From positions 1-64,000 of the forward strand of contig NZ_JARQWV010000011.1 of NCBI RefSeq assembly GCF_029543245.1: 64,000 nucleotides of DNA. Reading direction: 5' to 3'. The notes beneath the pieces were generated by a model that was not told the origin of the DNA, searched no databases, and worked only from the letters and a program-made list of their open reading frames with translations. Made by a program: the position numbers and the translations under genes. The stretch is from Caulobacter endophyticus (lineage in GTDB: Bacteria; Pseudomonadota; Alphaproteobacteria; Caulobacterales; Caulobacteraceae). This document shows, in pieces, positions 36,303 through 44,017 of the stretch (positions are counted from its first letter, which is position 1; each line of letters opens with the position of its first letter).

Positions 36303-36602
36303 ATGCCTAGCGAAGAGCGCTACATCGCCGTCTACATCATGGCCAACGAGCGCCTAGAGACGCTCTACATCGGTGCGACCGGGTATCTGACACGCCGGAT
36401 TTGGGAACATCGCGAGGGACTGATCCCAGGCTTCACGAAGAAGTACGGGCTCAAACGCCTCGTCTGGTACGAACCTCAAGACGACATGGGCACGGCGTTC
36501 CAACGGGAACGGTCGCTGAAGCGTTGGCCTAGGCAGTGGAAGATCAACCTGATCGAGCGGACGAATCCGTTCTGGGACGATCTGTATCCGGGGCTGGCTT
36601 AG
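36303..36602 (+). CDS. Stand-alone GIY-YIG nuclease-domain protein
   Basis: This 99-residue protein is a bare GIY-YIG endonuclease domain. The two motif halves are YIAVYIM (7-13) and LYIGATG (21-27). Arg31/Arg32 of TRRIWEH, Glu70 of QRERSLKRW and Asn88 of ERTNPFW match the catalytic Arg, metal-binding Glu and Asn of the fold. It has no DNA-binding domain. The KRLVWYE and RQWKINLIE stretches are typical of the small solo family found in several copies in many alphaproteobacteria. It is bracketed by two family A repeats (36093-36225 and 36634-36765), so a link with these elements is suspected. The ATG at 36303 lacks a strong ribosome site. Confidence 0.9.
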   Translation: MPSEERYIAVYIMANERLETLYIGATGYLTRRIWEHREGLIPGFTKKYGLKRLVWYEPQDDMGTAFQRERSLKRWPRQWKINLIERTNPFWDDLYPGLA

Positions 36603-36633
36603 GGTTTGGCCCCAGCCGACACCAACGTTCGCC

Positions 36634-36765
36634 TTCCTCGCCCTTGTGGCGAGGATCCATGCGTCCGCCTGCTCAGAAAATTCAGGACCAGCGCCTACCT
36701 CCGAGCTTTGACGGCCAAGGTCTGAGATCGCTCGAACATGGGTCCTCGCCACAAGGGCGAGGAAA
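36634..36765. repeat. Family A paired-hairpin repeat, copy 3
   Basis: The arms are identical to those of copy 2, again as exact inverted 19-mers, with gatccatg and catgggtc inside them. It begins 32 bases after the GIY-YIG stop. The shared inner words (gtccg..tgctcag) show the same orientation as copy 2. Confidence 0.85.
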
Positions 36766-36808
36766 GCAGTTGGGGGATGCGAAAAGCTCTCTCACCGCCC
36801 CAAAAACA

Positions 36809-36840
36809 AAAAGGCCGGCGGGTCGCCCCGCCGGCCTTTT
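36809..36840. terminator. Bidirectional rho-independent terminator
   Basis: A perfect 14-bp stem aaaaggccggcggg/cccgccggcctttt with a 3-4 base loop has T runs on both strands. It would end both the GIY-YIG transcript (plus) and the ndk transcript (minus). Confidence 0.85.
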
Positions 36841-36862
36841 CATAACCTAAAGCCCGGAAGCC

Positions 36863-37282
36863 TTAGCCGACGATGTCGGCGTCGGTGAAGAACTGGGCGA
36901 TTTCGATGCCGGCGTTCTCGAGGCTGTCCGAACCGTGGACCGAGTTTTCGCCGATCGACAGGGCGAACAGCTTGCGGATGGTGCCCTCGGCGGCGTTGTC
37001 CGGGTTCGTGGCGCCCATGACTTCACGGTACTTGGCCACGGCGCCTTCGGCTTCCAGGACCTGCACGACGACCGGCTCGGCGGTCATCTGGGCGACGAGT
37101 TCACCGTAGAACGGGCGCTCGGCGTGGACTTCGTAGAACTTCTTGGCCTGAGCTTCGGTCAGGTGGACGCGACGCTGGGCGACGATGCGCAGACCAGCTT
37201 CCTCGATCACGGCGTTGATCTTGCCGGTGATGTTGCGGCGGGTCGCGTCGGGCTTGATGATCGAGAAGGTACGTTCGGTCAT
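36863..37282 (-). CDS. ndk: Nucleoside diphosphate kinase
   Basis: Ndk transfers phosphate among nucleoside di- and triphosphates through a phospho-histidine. The 139-residue protein has the normal length and start ([16 protein letters not shown]). Catalytic His116 lies in the NSVHGSDS motif. The bidirectional terminator at 36809-36840 follows it. It is divergent from the ABC-F gene with about 90 bases between them. Confidence 0.98.
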   Translation of the reverse strand: MTERTFSIIKPDATRRNITGKINAVIEEAGLRIVAQRRVHLTEAQAKKFYEVHAERPFYGELVAQMTAEPVVVQVLEAEGAVAKYREVMGATNPDNAAEGTIRKLFALSIGENSVHGSDSLENAGIEIAQFFTDADIVG

Positions 37283-37370
37283 TCCGAAAATCTCACAGAG
37301 AAAGTTTGTGAATTGGGAGGTTGCGGGCTTATAGCCGTGCGCCTCCTCCCCGCCAACCCCGCGTTCCCAG

Positions 37371-39245
37371 ATGCTTCAGATCAACGACCTTACTTTCGAC
37401 GCCTGGGGACGCCGGTTCTTCGAAAAGGCGACCGTCAGCCTGCCTCCGGGCGCGAAGGTCGGCCTGATCGGCCGCAACGGGGTAGGCAAGTCGACCCTGT
37501 TCAAGCTGATCCTCGGCCAACTGACGGCCGGTGACGACGAGATCAGCCTGCCCAGGAACGCCCGCATCGGTTCGGTGGACCAGGAGCACCCGGCCACGCC
37601 CGTCACCCTGCTCGACACGGTGCTGGAGGCCGACGAGGAGCGCCACGCCCTGACGACCCGCCTGGAAACCGCCGCCCCCGAGGAGATGGGCGAGATCTGG
37701 GGGCGCTTGATCGAGATCGACGCGGATTCGGCTCCGGCCCGGGCCTCGGAAATCCTGGTCGGCCTGGGCTTCACCCAGGACGACCTGGCCCGGCCGATGA
37801 GCGAGTTCTCGGGCGGCTGGCGCATGCGCGTGGCCCTGGCGGCCGCGCTGTTCGCCGAGCCCGACATGCTGCTGCTCGACGAACCGACCAACTATCTCGA
37901 CCTGGAAGGCGCCCTCTGGCTGGAAGCGCGGCTGAAGAAGTATCCGCACACCGCCCTGATCGTCAGCCACGACCGCGAGCTGCTCAACAACAGCTGCACG
38001 CACATGCTGCACCTGGCCGGCGGCAAGCTGGAGCTCTATGTCGGCGGCTACGACGACTTCGAGAAGCGCCGCGCCGAGAAGGCCCGGCTGCAACTGTCGG
38101 CCAAGGCCAAGCAGGACGCCGAGCGCGCCCACCTGCAGGCCTTCGTCGACCGCTTCAAGGCCAAGGCCTCCAAGGCCGCCCAGGCCCAGTCGCGCATGAA
38201 GCGCCTGGCCAAGATGGAGCCGGTGGCGACCACCATCGAGGAGCGCGTCGCGCCCTTCACCCTGCCCTCGCCGCCCAAGCCGCTGGCCCCGCCGCTGATC
38301 CGGCTGGAAAAGGCCGACGTCGGCTACGAGGCCGGTCGCGCCATCCTGAAGAACCTCAACCTGCGCATGGACCTGGACGACCGCATCGGTCTTCTCGGCG
38401 TCAACGGCGCGGGCAAGTCGACCTTCGCCAAGATGATCGCCGGCGCGCTGGACATCCAGAAGGGCGAGCTGCACCGCGACAAGAAGATGAAGGTCGGCTG
38501 GTTCCACCAGCATCAGATCGAGGCGATGGATCCCAAGGACACCCCGCTGGAGATCGTGCGCCGGGCCATGCCCGAGGCCAGCGAATCCTCGCGCCGCTCG
38601 CGCCTGGCGCAATGGGGCCTGACCTTCGAGAAGCAGGACACCACGGTGGCCAACCTGTCGGGCGGCGAACGCGCCCGCCTGCTGCTGAACCTGGTGGCCA
38701 TGGACGCCCCGCACGTCCTGATCCTCGACGAACCGACCAACCACCTCGACATCGACAGCCGCCGGGCCCTGCTCGACGCGCTGAACGACTACGAGGGCGC
38801 GGTGCTGCTGATCACCCACGACCGCTCGCTGATGGAGCTCGTCGCCGACCGCCTGTGGCTGGCCGCCGACGGCAAGGTCGTGCCGTTCGATGGCGACATG
38901 GACGACTACGCCAAGTTCGTGCTCGAGCGCGCCAAGCAGGCGGTGAAGCCCACCCAGGTGGCCCGCGAGCCGGCCAAGGCGGAAGCCGCTTCTCCCGCCG
39001 CCCCGAAGAAGGTCGCCGTCGAGCCCCTGCGCCGCAAGGTCGAGGCCGCCGAGCAGGTGATGAACCGCAAGACCCGCGACCTGGCTGAACTGGAAGCCCA
39101 GCTGGCCGATCCGCAGCTCTATGTGAAGACGCCGGCCAAGGTTCCGGAGCTGGAAAAGCGCCGCGACAACGCCAAGGCCAAGCTGGAAGAGGCCGAGGCG
39201 GCGTGGATGGAGCTGGCCGAACAGCTGGCCGAGGCCGAGGGCTAG
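37371..39245 (+). CDS. ABC-F family ATPase
   Basis: This 624-residue soluble protein has two ABC domains in one chain and no membrane part, as in ABC-F ribosome-associated ATPases (Uup/EttA type). Domain 1 has P-loop GRNGVGKST (about 34-42), [13 protein letters not shown] and [14 protein letters not shown] charged P-site linker (about 225-285) follows. Domain 2 has [21 protein letters not shown] and [15 protein letters not shown]-terminal helical arm (about 530-624, REPAKAEAA... [20 protein letters not shown]) forms a coiled coil, as in Uup. It probably acts on stalled ribosomes or in ribosome assembly. Confidence 0.93.
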   Translation: MLQINDLTFDAWGRRFFEKATVSLPPGAKVGLIGRNGVGKSTLFKLILGQLTAGDDEISLPRNARIGSVDQEHPATPVTLLDTVLEADEERHALTTRLETAAPEEMGEIWGRLIEIDADSAPARASEILVGLGFTQDDLARPMSEFSGGWRMRVALAAALFAEPDMLLLDEPTNYLDLEGALWLEARLKKYPHTALIVSHDRELLNNSCTHMLHLAGGKLELYVGGYDDFEKRRAEKARLQLSAKAKQDAERAHLQAFVDRFKAKASKAAQAQSRMKRLAKMEPVATTIEERVAPFTLPSPPKPLAPPLIRLEKADVGYEAGRAILKNLNLRMDLDDRIGLLGVNGAGKSTFAKMIAGALDIQKGELHRDKKMKVGWFHQHQIEAMDPKDTPLEIVRRAMPEASESSRRSRLAQWGLTFEKQDTTVANLSGGERARLLLNLVAMDAPHVLILDEPTNHLDIDSRRALLDALNDYEGAVLLITHDRSLMELVADRLWLAADGKVVPFDGDMDDYAKFVLERAKQAVKPTQVAREPAKAEAASPAAPKKVAVEPLRRKVEAAEQVMNRKTRDLAELEAQLADPQLYVKTPAKVPELEKRRDNAKAKLEEAEAAWMELAEQLAEAEG

Positions 39246-39287
39246 GTCGGACAGGCGTTCGGGCAGCTCAGATCTTATCTCACCGAG

Positions 39288-39384
39288 CTTCCCCGCGAAG
39301 GCGGGGATCCAAGCTGTGGTTCAGGAGGAAGCTCGGAGTGTGATCGCCCGCAGTCTCCGCTTGGGTCCCCGCCTTCGCGGGGAA
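39288..39384. repeat. Family D paired-hairpin repeat, copy 1
   Basis: Arms cttccccgcgaaggcgggga on the left and tccccgccttcgcggggaag on the right are exact inverted copies flanking about 55 bases. Each arm folds as ccccgc-gaag-gcgggg. It lies in the gap after the ABC-F gene. Confidence 0.85.
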
Positions 39385-39508
39385 GAACGGATCTGGCGGC
39401 GAAGACCGGATGAGCATCGATCCGCTCCAGAACAACAACTCTCGGTAAACGCCAGTAAACCAAGAGCTTTAGCCGTTCCGACAGACCTTCGGGCCTATTG
39501 ATGCGGCC

Positions 39509-39919
39509 ATGACCGCAGCCCTTTCCAGCCGCAACCACGTCGTCGCCAACCCCGAAGGGTTGTCGGCCGCCGCCGTGCTGGAAGCCTTCGCGGCCTGGCT
39601 CGACCAGCGCCTGGCCGAGGCCACGCGACTGGAGATGGATCTCGCCTTCCGCGACCGTCCGTTCGACGTCGAGATCGGCCGCACGCCGGCCCTGGTGGGC
39701 TGGGAACACCGCTATCTCGCCCCGGGCGCCGCGGCCCCCAAGGGCAAGATGTGGACGGTCTATCGCCTGCACGACCAGACCGGCCGCCCCAGCGAACTGG
39801 CCGCCGCCCGCGCCCAGGCCGACAAGCTCGAAGACCTGACGCCGCTGCTCGGCGAGCTGGGCTATCTGGGCGTCTTCGACGGCGAGGCGGCGATGTTCCC
39901 GGGCTTGGGCAAGCGCTAG
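39509..39919 (+). CDS. Hypothetical protein
   Basis: This 136-residue protein of unrecognised family has no signal or membrane segment. The first part is helical (AAAVLEAFAAWLDQRLAEATR, about 21-41). The middle looks beta-rich and aromatic (VGWEHRYLAP, KMWTVYRLHDQTGRP), and it ends PGLGKR. Composition and codon use match the neighbours. Its TAG shares CTAG with the stop of the convergent gene at 39916-40245. Confidence 0.65.
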   Translation: MTAALSSRNHVVANPEGLSAAAVLEAFAAWLDQRLAEATRLEMDLAFRDRPFDVEIGRTPALVGWEHRYLAPGAAAPKGKMWTVYRLHDQTGRPSELAAARAQADKLEDLTPLLGELGYLGVFDGEAAMFPGLGKR

Positions 39920-40245
39920 CGGCGCTTACGCCGGGCTTCCTCCGCCTCGTGCGCCTTGAGCGCCTCGGCGATGCCAGGCCAAGCCGGCGATCGATCACGC
40001 TGAAACTCGTATTGCATGTCGCGAACGGCCGTCCAGCAACGGATGCCTTCGTTCGTCTCTTCGCGAAAGTTGGCCACCTCCTCGGCCGGAGCTTTGAGCG
40101 CCACCTGGTCGACCTGCCGCTGCATGCGCTGCAGGAAGGCGATATGGTCGTCGCAGGCGGCGATCACCCGCTGATTTACGCCGCTGAGCGCCTTGCCGTT
40201 CGGGGCGCGGCGCAGGCGGCTGCGCGGGGGTTTGGACTTGGGCAT
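39916..40245 (-). CDS. Hypothetical basic protein
   Basis: This 109-residue protein is unrecognised. It is strongly basic at both ends (MPKSKPPRSRLRRAPNGK and AEEARRKRR) with a helical core (VIAACDDHIAFLQRMQRQVDQV) that could form a coiled coil. Nucleic acid binding is possible on charge alone, but there is no motif. It converges with the gene at 39509, and both stops lie in one CTAG. The family B repeat starts 19 bases beyond its start codon. Confidence 0.6.
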   Translation of the reverse strand: MPKSKPPRSRLRRAPNGKALSGVNQRVIAACDDHIAFLQRMQRQVDQVALKAPAEEVANFREETNEGIRCWTAVRDMQYEFQRDRSPAWPGIAEALKAHEAEEARRKRR

Positions 40246-40263
40246 GGGGTTCTCCGCTTAGAT

Positions 40264-40386
40264 CCTTCTCCCCTTGCGGGAGAAGGTGTCGCCGAAGGCG
40301 ACGGATGAGGGGTCGCGCGGACGGTTCTGAGAGACCCCTCACCCGACCTCGCTTCGCGAGGCCACCCTCTCCCGCAAGGGGAGAGG
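40264..40386. repeat. Family B paired-hairpin repeat, copy 3
   Basis: Left arm ccttctccccttgcgggagaagg and right arm ccctctcccgcaaggggagaggg are inverted. Inner matched words are gatgaggggtc and gacccctcac, and small hairpins (gtcgccgaaggcgac, ctcgcttcgcgag) lie within. It starts just upstream of the hypothetical basic protein gene. Confidence 0.8.
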
Positions 40387-40762
40387 GACATGGAGAGGCG
40401 ATCTCCCGTGGCAATCCACGAAAGCTGGTGGGGAGGCGCGGAGCGGCCGGGCGGAGCCCGGGGACCGTGATTTGTTTTAGCGTTTCGGCTTCGTCGACCG
40501 CTCCGCCGCATCGTTATTCCGAAGGGCCGAAGGCGCGGGTGCTGTTTCAACCCTGGATCCGGCTGTCCCTCGGACGGGCAGGACCAATAGCTCCGCGGTA
40601 ATCCGGCGCGAGCCTCGGCTGATCCTGTTAGGCCGGTTTGAACGATCCCGGCCCTGTCGACCCGCTCGTTGCGCCGTGGACGGCTTGGCGGCCCATTCAC
40701 GCCTTCTGAGCGCTCCTGCAAGCCCGCCTTTTCCCACGACGCTTCAAGCGGCCCCGCTCGAT

Positions 40763-40943
40763 GCGGTCCTCGCCACGCTTGGGCCGGTACCAAGAGCCCT
40801 CCCCATGGCGGGGACGGGTTTGATTATGCGGCGGGTTTCGGCGCGTCTGATTGAATTGGATGAGAAAGTTGCAAGCGGTTGAGTTCGTGGAACTTTTTTC
40901 GGCAATCGCCGGGGATCCACGCTGCTCTATCCCCGTCCGGGCC
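40763..40943 (+). repeat. 181-bp dispersed repeat, copy 2
   Basis: It is collinear with bases 1-181 of the window. The first 55 bases are identical, there are about eight mismatches to 40872, then a diverged middle, then identity over the last 18 bases. The short frame from the ATG at 40805 ends after about 25 residues. Flanking repeats of families A and C follow it. Confidence 0.75.
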
Positions 40944-40971
40944 ACTTTCCGAGCCCAACCCAATTCACGCC

Positions 40972-41080
40972 TTCCTCGCCCTTGTGGCGAGGATCCATCG
41001 CTCAGCCTGCTCAGACCTTTGCTGGATGGCCCAGGTCTGAGCGGTCGCCAGCATGGGCCCTCGCCACAAGGGCGAGGGAG
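40972..41080. repeat. Family A paired-hairpin repeat, copy 4
   Basis: Both outer hairpin arms and the inner inverted pair (ctcagacct / aggtctgag) are intact. This makes it the best-preserved full element in the window. Confidence 0.85.
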
Positions 41081-41159
41081 GCGGCGATTGGGGGGCAAAG
41101 CCTGGGTCCCCGCTTTCGCGGGGATTTTACGGAGAAAGGTCCAGCAATCTGGGAAGCTG

Positions 41160-41218
41160 AAAACGCCCCCCCTCCGGCCCTCTGGGCCACCTCCCCCTTC
41201 AGGGGGAGGATCTGGATC
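41160..41218. repeat. Family C hairpin repeat, copy 2
   Basis: It repeats the double hairpin of 463-516 with loop ttca in place of agag. It ends ten bases before the GH5 stop codon. Confidence 0.7.
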
Positions 41219-41227
41219 GCTGAACCT

Positions 41228-42934
41228 CTATGGGAGAGCGTTCAGGCTCACCGACGTCACCTCAGCCGCGCCGTCGGACCGCAGCACCAGCACGTTGGTC
41301 CCCGCCGGCAGCCGTACCGTTCCGCCCGAGACCACGCCGGCGCCGCCGTTGGCTGACACGGTCATCGGCCCCTGCCCTGCGATCTTCACGCCGTAGGTCC
41401 CCGCGCGGTCGGCGGTCACCGTGTAGCGCAGCCATTCGCCGGCGGTGAAGTCGGTGACGCGCTTGCCGTCGGGGGCGATATCGACGCCGTCGTTGCGGTA
41501 GGTGCGGCCGTTGTTCCAGAGCGTGCGTTCGCCGCCGGTGGCGACGTGGTAGTTGGCCGCGTCCTTGTCCCAATAGGCCTTGCCGATGGGGCCAAGGTCG
41601 TAGTCGACGGCCTTGATCGTCCCGCCCCTGGCGGCGATGCGGTGCGGCTTGAACGGCCGGACGCTCTCGTCGTGCGGCTGGCGCAGCATGGCGTCGATCA
41701 CATCGGGATGGGCGGTGTTGTTCTCGAAGCGCACGTCGTGGGAGGCCAGCTTCATCAAGACCGCATAGGCCTTGTCGGCCGAGACGGGCGTCTTGGCCTC
41801 GCCCGTAAGGGTGGCGACCACGGCGTCGTAGTCGGCGCCGACCTCGACCTGAAGGGGCTGATTGAAGCCGATCTTCTTCAGCGGCCAGAAGGCCCAGCCG
41901 ACGCCATGGCTCTCGACGAGGCGGATGGCGTCGGCGAACCAGACGTTGGAGTTCTCGCCCGACTCGCCCAGCCACACCGGCAGGCCGGTTTCCTCGCGCA
42001 GCTTCAGGAACGGCTCGAGCGCGGCCTCGTCGTTGCGGTTCCAGTACTTGTGGAACGACAGGGCCATGTTGCCGTCCCACGGCTTGCCCATGCCCTTGTA
42101 GTTGTTGCCCCAGCAGTTGCCCTCGATGATCACCAGGTGGCGCTGGTCGACCTGCCGGATGGCGGCGGTGACCCGGCGCTGGAAGTCCCAGAGCAGTTGC
42201 TGCTTCTCGTCGCCGCAGCCGTTCTTCGTGGCCGGCTTGTCGAAGTCCCAGTTGGGCTCGTTGAGCACGTCGTAGGCGCCGATGGCCGGCTCGTCCTTGT
42301 AGCGGTCGGCGAGCTTCTTCCAGAGGGCGATGGTCTTGCGCTGGTTCTCGGGGCTTTCCCACAGCGAGGGCTTGGCCGGATTTCGGTCGGAGATGGCCAG
42401 GTCATTGCCCTGCCCGCCCGGCGCGGCGTGCAGGTCCAGGATCAGGTGCATGCCAGCGGCCTTGGTCCAGGCCAGGAGGTCGTCGATGCGCCTGAAGCCG
42501 TCCTCCTTCCAGGTGTCGGCGCCGGGAACGGGCTCCTGGTCGGCCGGCAGGGTCAGGAGCGCGTAGTGCATCGGCAGGCGCACCGAGTTGAAGCCGGCGG
42601 CGGCCATGTAGTCGATGTCGGCCTTGGTGGTGTGGTTGTCGAGCCAGGCGGTGTGGATCGCCGCTTCACGCTCGGGGCCGACCAGGGCGGCGATCTTGCC
42701 GCGAATGACGTGCTCCTGGCCGAGCTTGGAGAGGCGCAGCATGTAGCCCTCCTGCAGCATCCAGCCCCCTAAGCCCATGCCGCGCAGGATCACCGGCGCG
42801 CCGGTCTCGTCGACGATGCGGCCGTCCTTCGCCTTCAGCCATTGCGGGCCGGGCGGCGGGACGGGATCGGCGGCGAAGGCGGAGGAAACGGCCAGCAACG
42901 AGGCAGCGGCGGCCAGGACGGCGGCGAATTTCAT
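41228..42934 (-). CDS. Secreted GH5-type glycoside hydrolase
   Basis: This 568-residue exported enzyme has a signal peptide (MKFAAVLAAAASLLAVSSAFA). The GH5/cellulase-type TIM barrel has the acid/base Glu226 in DVLNEPNWDF and the nucleophile Glu324 in WLGESGENS. RLPMHYALL and LILDLHAAPGGQG are further family signatures. The last 140 residues or so (from about 430) form a beta-sandwich like a CBM6-type carbohydrate-binding module (WLRYTVTADRAGTYGVKIAG). The substrate (beta-glucan or similar) cannot be fixed. The ATG at 42934 starts the signal peptide; a longer frame is ignored. It is transcribed alone. Confidence 0.92.
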   Translation of the reverse strand: MKFAAVLAAAASLLAVSSAFAADPVPPPGPQWLKAKDGRIVDETGAPVILRGMGLGGWMLQEGYMLRLSKLGQEHVIRGKIAALVGPEREAAIHTAWLDNHTTKADIDYMAAAGFNSVRLPMHYALLTLPADQEPVPGADTWKEDGFRRIDDLLAWTKAAGMHLILDLHAAPGGQGNDLAISDRNPAKPSLWESPENQRKTIALWKKLADRYKDEPAIGAYDVLNEPNWDFDKPATKNGCGDEKQQLLWDFQRRVTAAIRQVDQRHLVIIEGNCWGNNYKGMGKPWDGNMALSFHKYWNRNDEAALEPFLKLREETGLPVWLGESGENSNVWFADAIRLVESHGVGWAFWPLKKIGFNQPLQVEVGADYDAVVATLTGEAKTPVSADKAYAVLMKLASHDVRFENNTAHPDVIDAMLRQPHDESVRPFKPHRIAARGGTIKAVDYDLGPIGKAYWDKDAANYHVATGGERTLWNNGRTYRNDGVDIAPDGKRVTDFTAGEWLRYTVTADRAGTYGVKIAGQGPMTVSANGGAGVVSGGTVRLPAGTNVLVLRSDGAAEVTSVSLNALP

Positions 42935-43084
42935 GCTCAGACTCCCCAGGCGCGCGCGGCTGGTTGGGAGCGCCGCGACGTCGCGCGGAGACTTGGCCCG
43001 GGGACTGGCGATTCTGTCTAGATGGACTCCGCATTTGTCCATGAGGACAAATGGTTAGGGGGAAATACTATCTTTCTCACCGAA

Positions 43085-43183
43085 CTTCCCCGCGAAGGCG
43101 GGGATCCAAGCCGAGGTCGCCGACGACCTACGACCGAGCCACATTTCGGAGCGTCAGCTTGGGTCCCCGCCTTCGCGGGGAAG
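43085..43183. repeat. Family D paired-hairpin repeat, copy 2
   Basis: The arms are the same as in copy 1 at 39288 (cttccccgcgaaggcgggga and its inverse), with a different spacer of about 58 bases. It lies upstream of the GH5 gene and downstream of the I78 inhibitor gene. Confidence 0.85.
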
Positions 43184-43215
43184 TTCGGATTGAGGTGGGC
43201 GCGATCAGCCCGCCC

Positions 43216-43554
43216 TTACCCGCACTTCACCTGCTGCACGACCCCGGTGTCGGGGTTGAACAGGATGTTCAGGCGGTCGGCGCGGTAGTCCATGGTCACC
43301 GGGCAGGTGGTGCAGGCCACGCGCCAGCGGGAAGGATCGACCGGGGCCGGCAGCTGCGTGCGGTTCTTGCCGACGAAGGCCTGCGCCTCCTTCAGGCCGC
43401 ACTGGTCCTTTTGCGGCTCCGGCGGCTTGGGCAGGGCGATGGCGGGCGGCGCCACCGGCGTTTCGGGCGGCGGCGGCGGCGCGGGCTCGGGCGTGCTGGT
43501 CGAGCAGGCCGCCAGGACCATCGTGGCGCCCAGAACCGTGAACAGCCGCTTCAT
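43216..43554 (-). CDS. I78-family peptidase inhibitor lipoprotein
   Basis: This 112-residue lipoprotein has a lipobox LAAC at Cys17 followed by a Pro-rich spacer. A small domain with CGLKEAQAFVGKNRTQL and the segment VTMDYRADRLNILFNPDTGV matches peptidase inhibitor family I78. Extra cysteines (ACTTC and the final VKCG) could form disulfides. It probably guards the periplasm against serine proteases. Its ATG overlaps the holC stop (ATGA), so it is coupled to holC. Confidence 0.82.
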   Translation of the reverse strand: MKRLFTVLGATMVLAACSTSTPEPAPPPPPETPVAPPAIALPKPPEPQKDQCGLKEAQAFVGKNRTQLPAPVDPSRWRVACTTCPVTMDYRADRLNILFNPDTGVVQQVKCG

Positions 43555-44009
43555 GCCTTCTTCTCCCATCCGCGCTCGGCCTGCTGCCAGTAGGACACCG
43601 GGTGGCCGGCCGCCTTGAACGCCTTCCAGCGGCCCCGCGCCAGCCGCAGGGCCTCTTCGTCACGGCCGTCGAACAGCAGGATGCAGCGCGCAAAGTCGCT
43701 GAGATCCCCCGGCTCGGCGCCGTCGAGCAGAAACAACGCATCGCCGCCGTTCGGGTTGTCGAGGGCGGCGATCAGCAGCACCGGCTGGCGCTCGGCCAGC
43801 GGCTCCTCGGCCATGCCGTGCGGCAGGAAGCTGTCGTCGCGAAAGGTCCAGAGGTGGGCGTCCAGCGCGTTGAGGCGCGCCGGATCCCCTCCCCGGACCA
43901 GAGCCTTCCAGCCGCGCCCCAGGGTCTTTTCCAGAAGCTCGGGCAGCACCTGTTCGGCGCTGCTTCGCTCCAGGTGGTAGAACCAGATTTCGCAGGGCGC
44001 GGCCGACAT
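43551..44009 (-). CDS. holC: DNA polymerase III subunit chi
   Basis: HolC links the clamp loader to SSB. The 152-residue protein has the family start EIWFYHLERSSAEQVLPELLEKTL. The middle shows WTFRDDSFLPHG and the QPVLLIAALDNPNGGDALFLLDG strand pattern typical of chi. It ends SYWQQAERGWEKKA. It lies 8 bases after pepA, as in many proteobacteria (pepA-holC). Confidence 0.93.
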   Translation of the reverse strand: MSAAPCEIWFYHLERSSAEQVLPELLEKTLGRGWKALVRGGDPARLNALDAHLWTFRDDSFLPHGMAEEPLAERQPVLLIAALDNPNGGDALFLLDGAEPGDLSDFARCILLFDGRDEEALRLARGRWKAFKAAGHPVSYWQQAERGWEKKA

Positions 44010-44017
44010 AAGGGGGC

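Larger units (their letters stand above)
40246..41227. other. Second repeat island, nearly 1 kb without a gene
   Basis: No convincing gene is seen on either strand. From left to right it contains family B (40264-40386), an unexplained GC-rich segment (40387-40762), the second copy of the 181-base repeat (40763-40943), family A (40972-41080), a half family D hairpin (about 41104-41126, gtccccgctttcgcgggga) and family C (41160-41218). The unexplained part has several small inverted words, for example ccgggcggagcccgg at 40448-40462, and might hold a structured RNA. I could not match it to tmRNA, RNase P RNA, SRP RNA or a tRNA. Confidence 0.65.

Noticed and set aside
36634-36765. CRISPR-like or attC-like array
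   Set aside because: The repeats are scattered single elements with inverted arms, not regularly spaced direct repeats, and no cas or integron integrase gene is present.
40387-40900. tmRNA, RNase P RNA, SRP RNA or 6S RNA in the gene-free island
   Set aside because: I looked for their hallmark words (tag frame, gaggaaagtcc, ggtcaggtccggaa, T-arm gttcgaatc) on both strands and found none.
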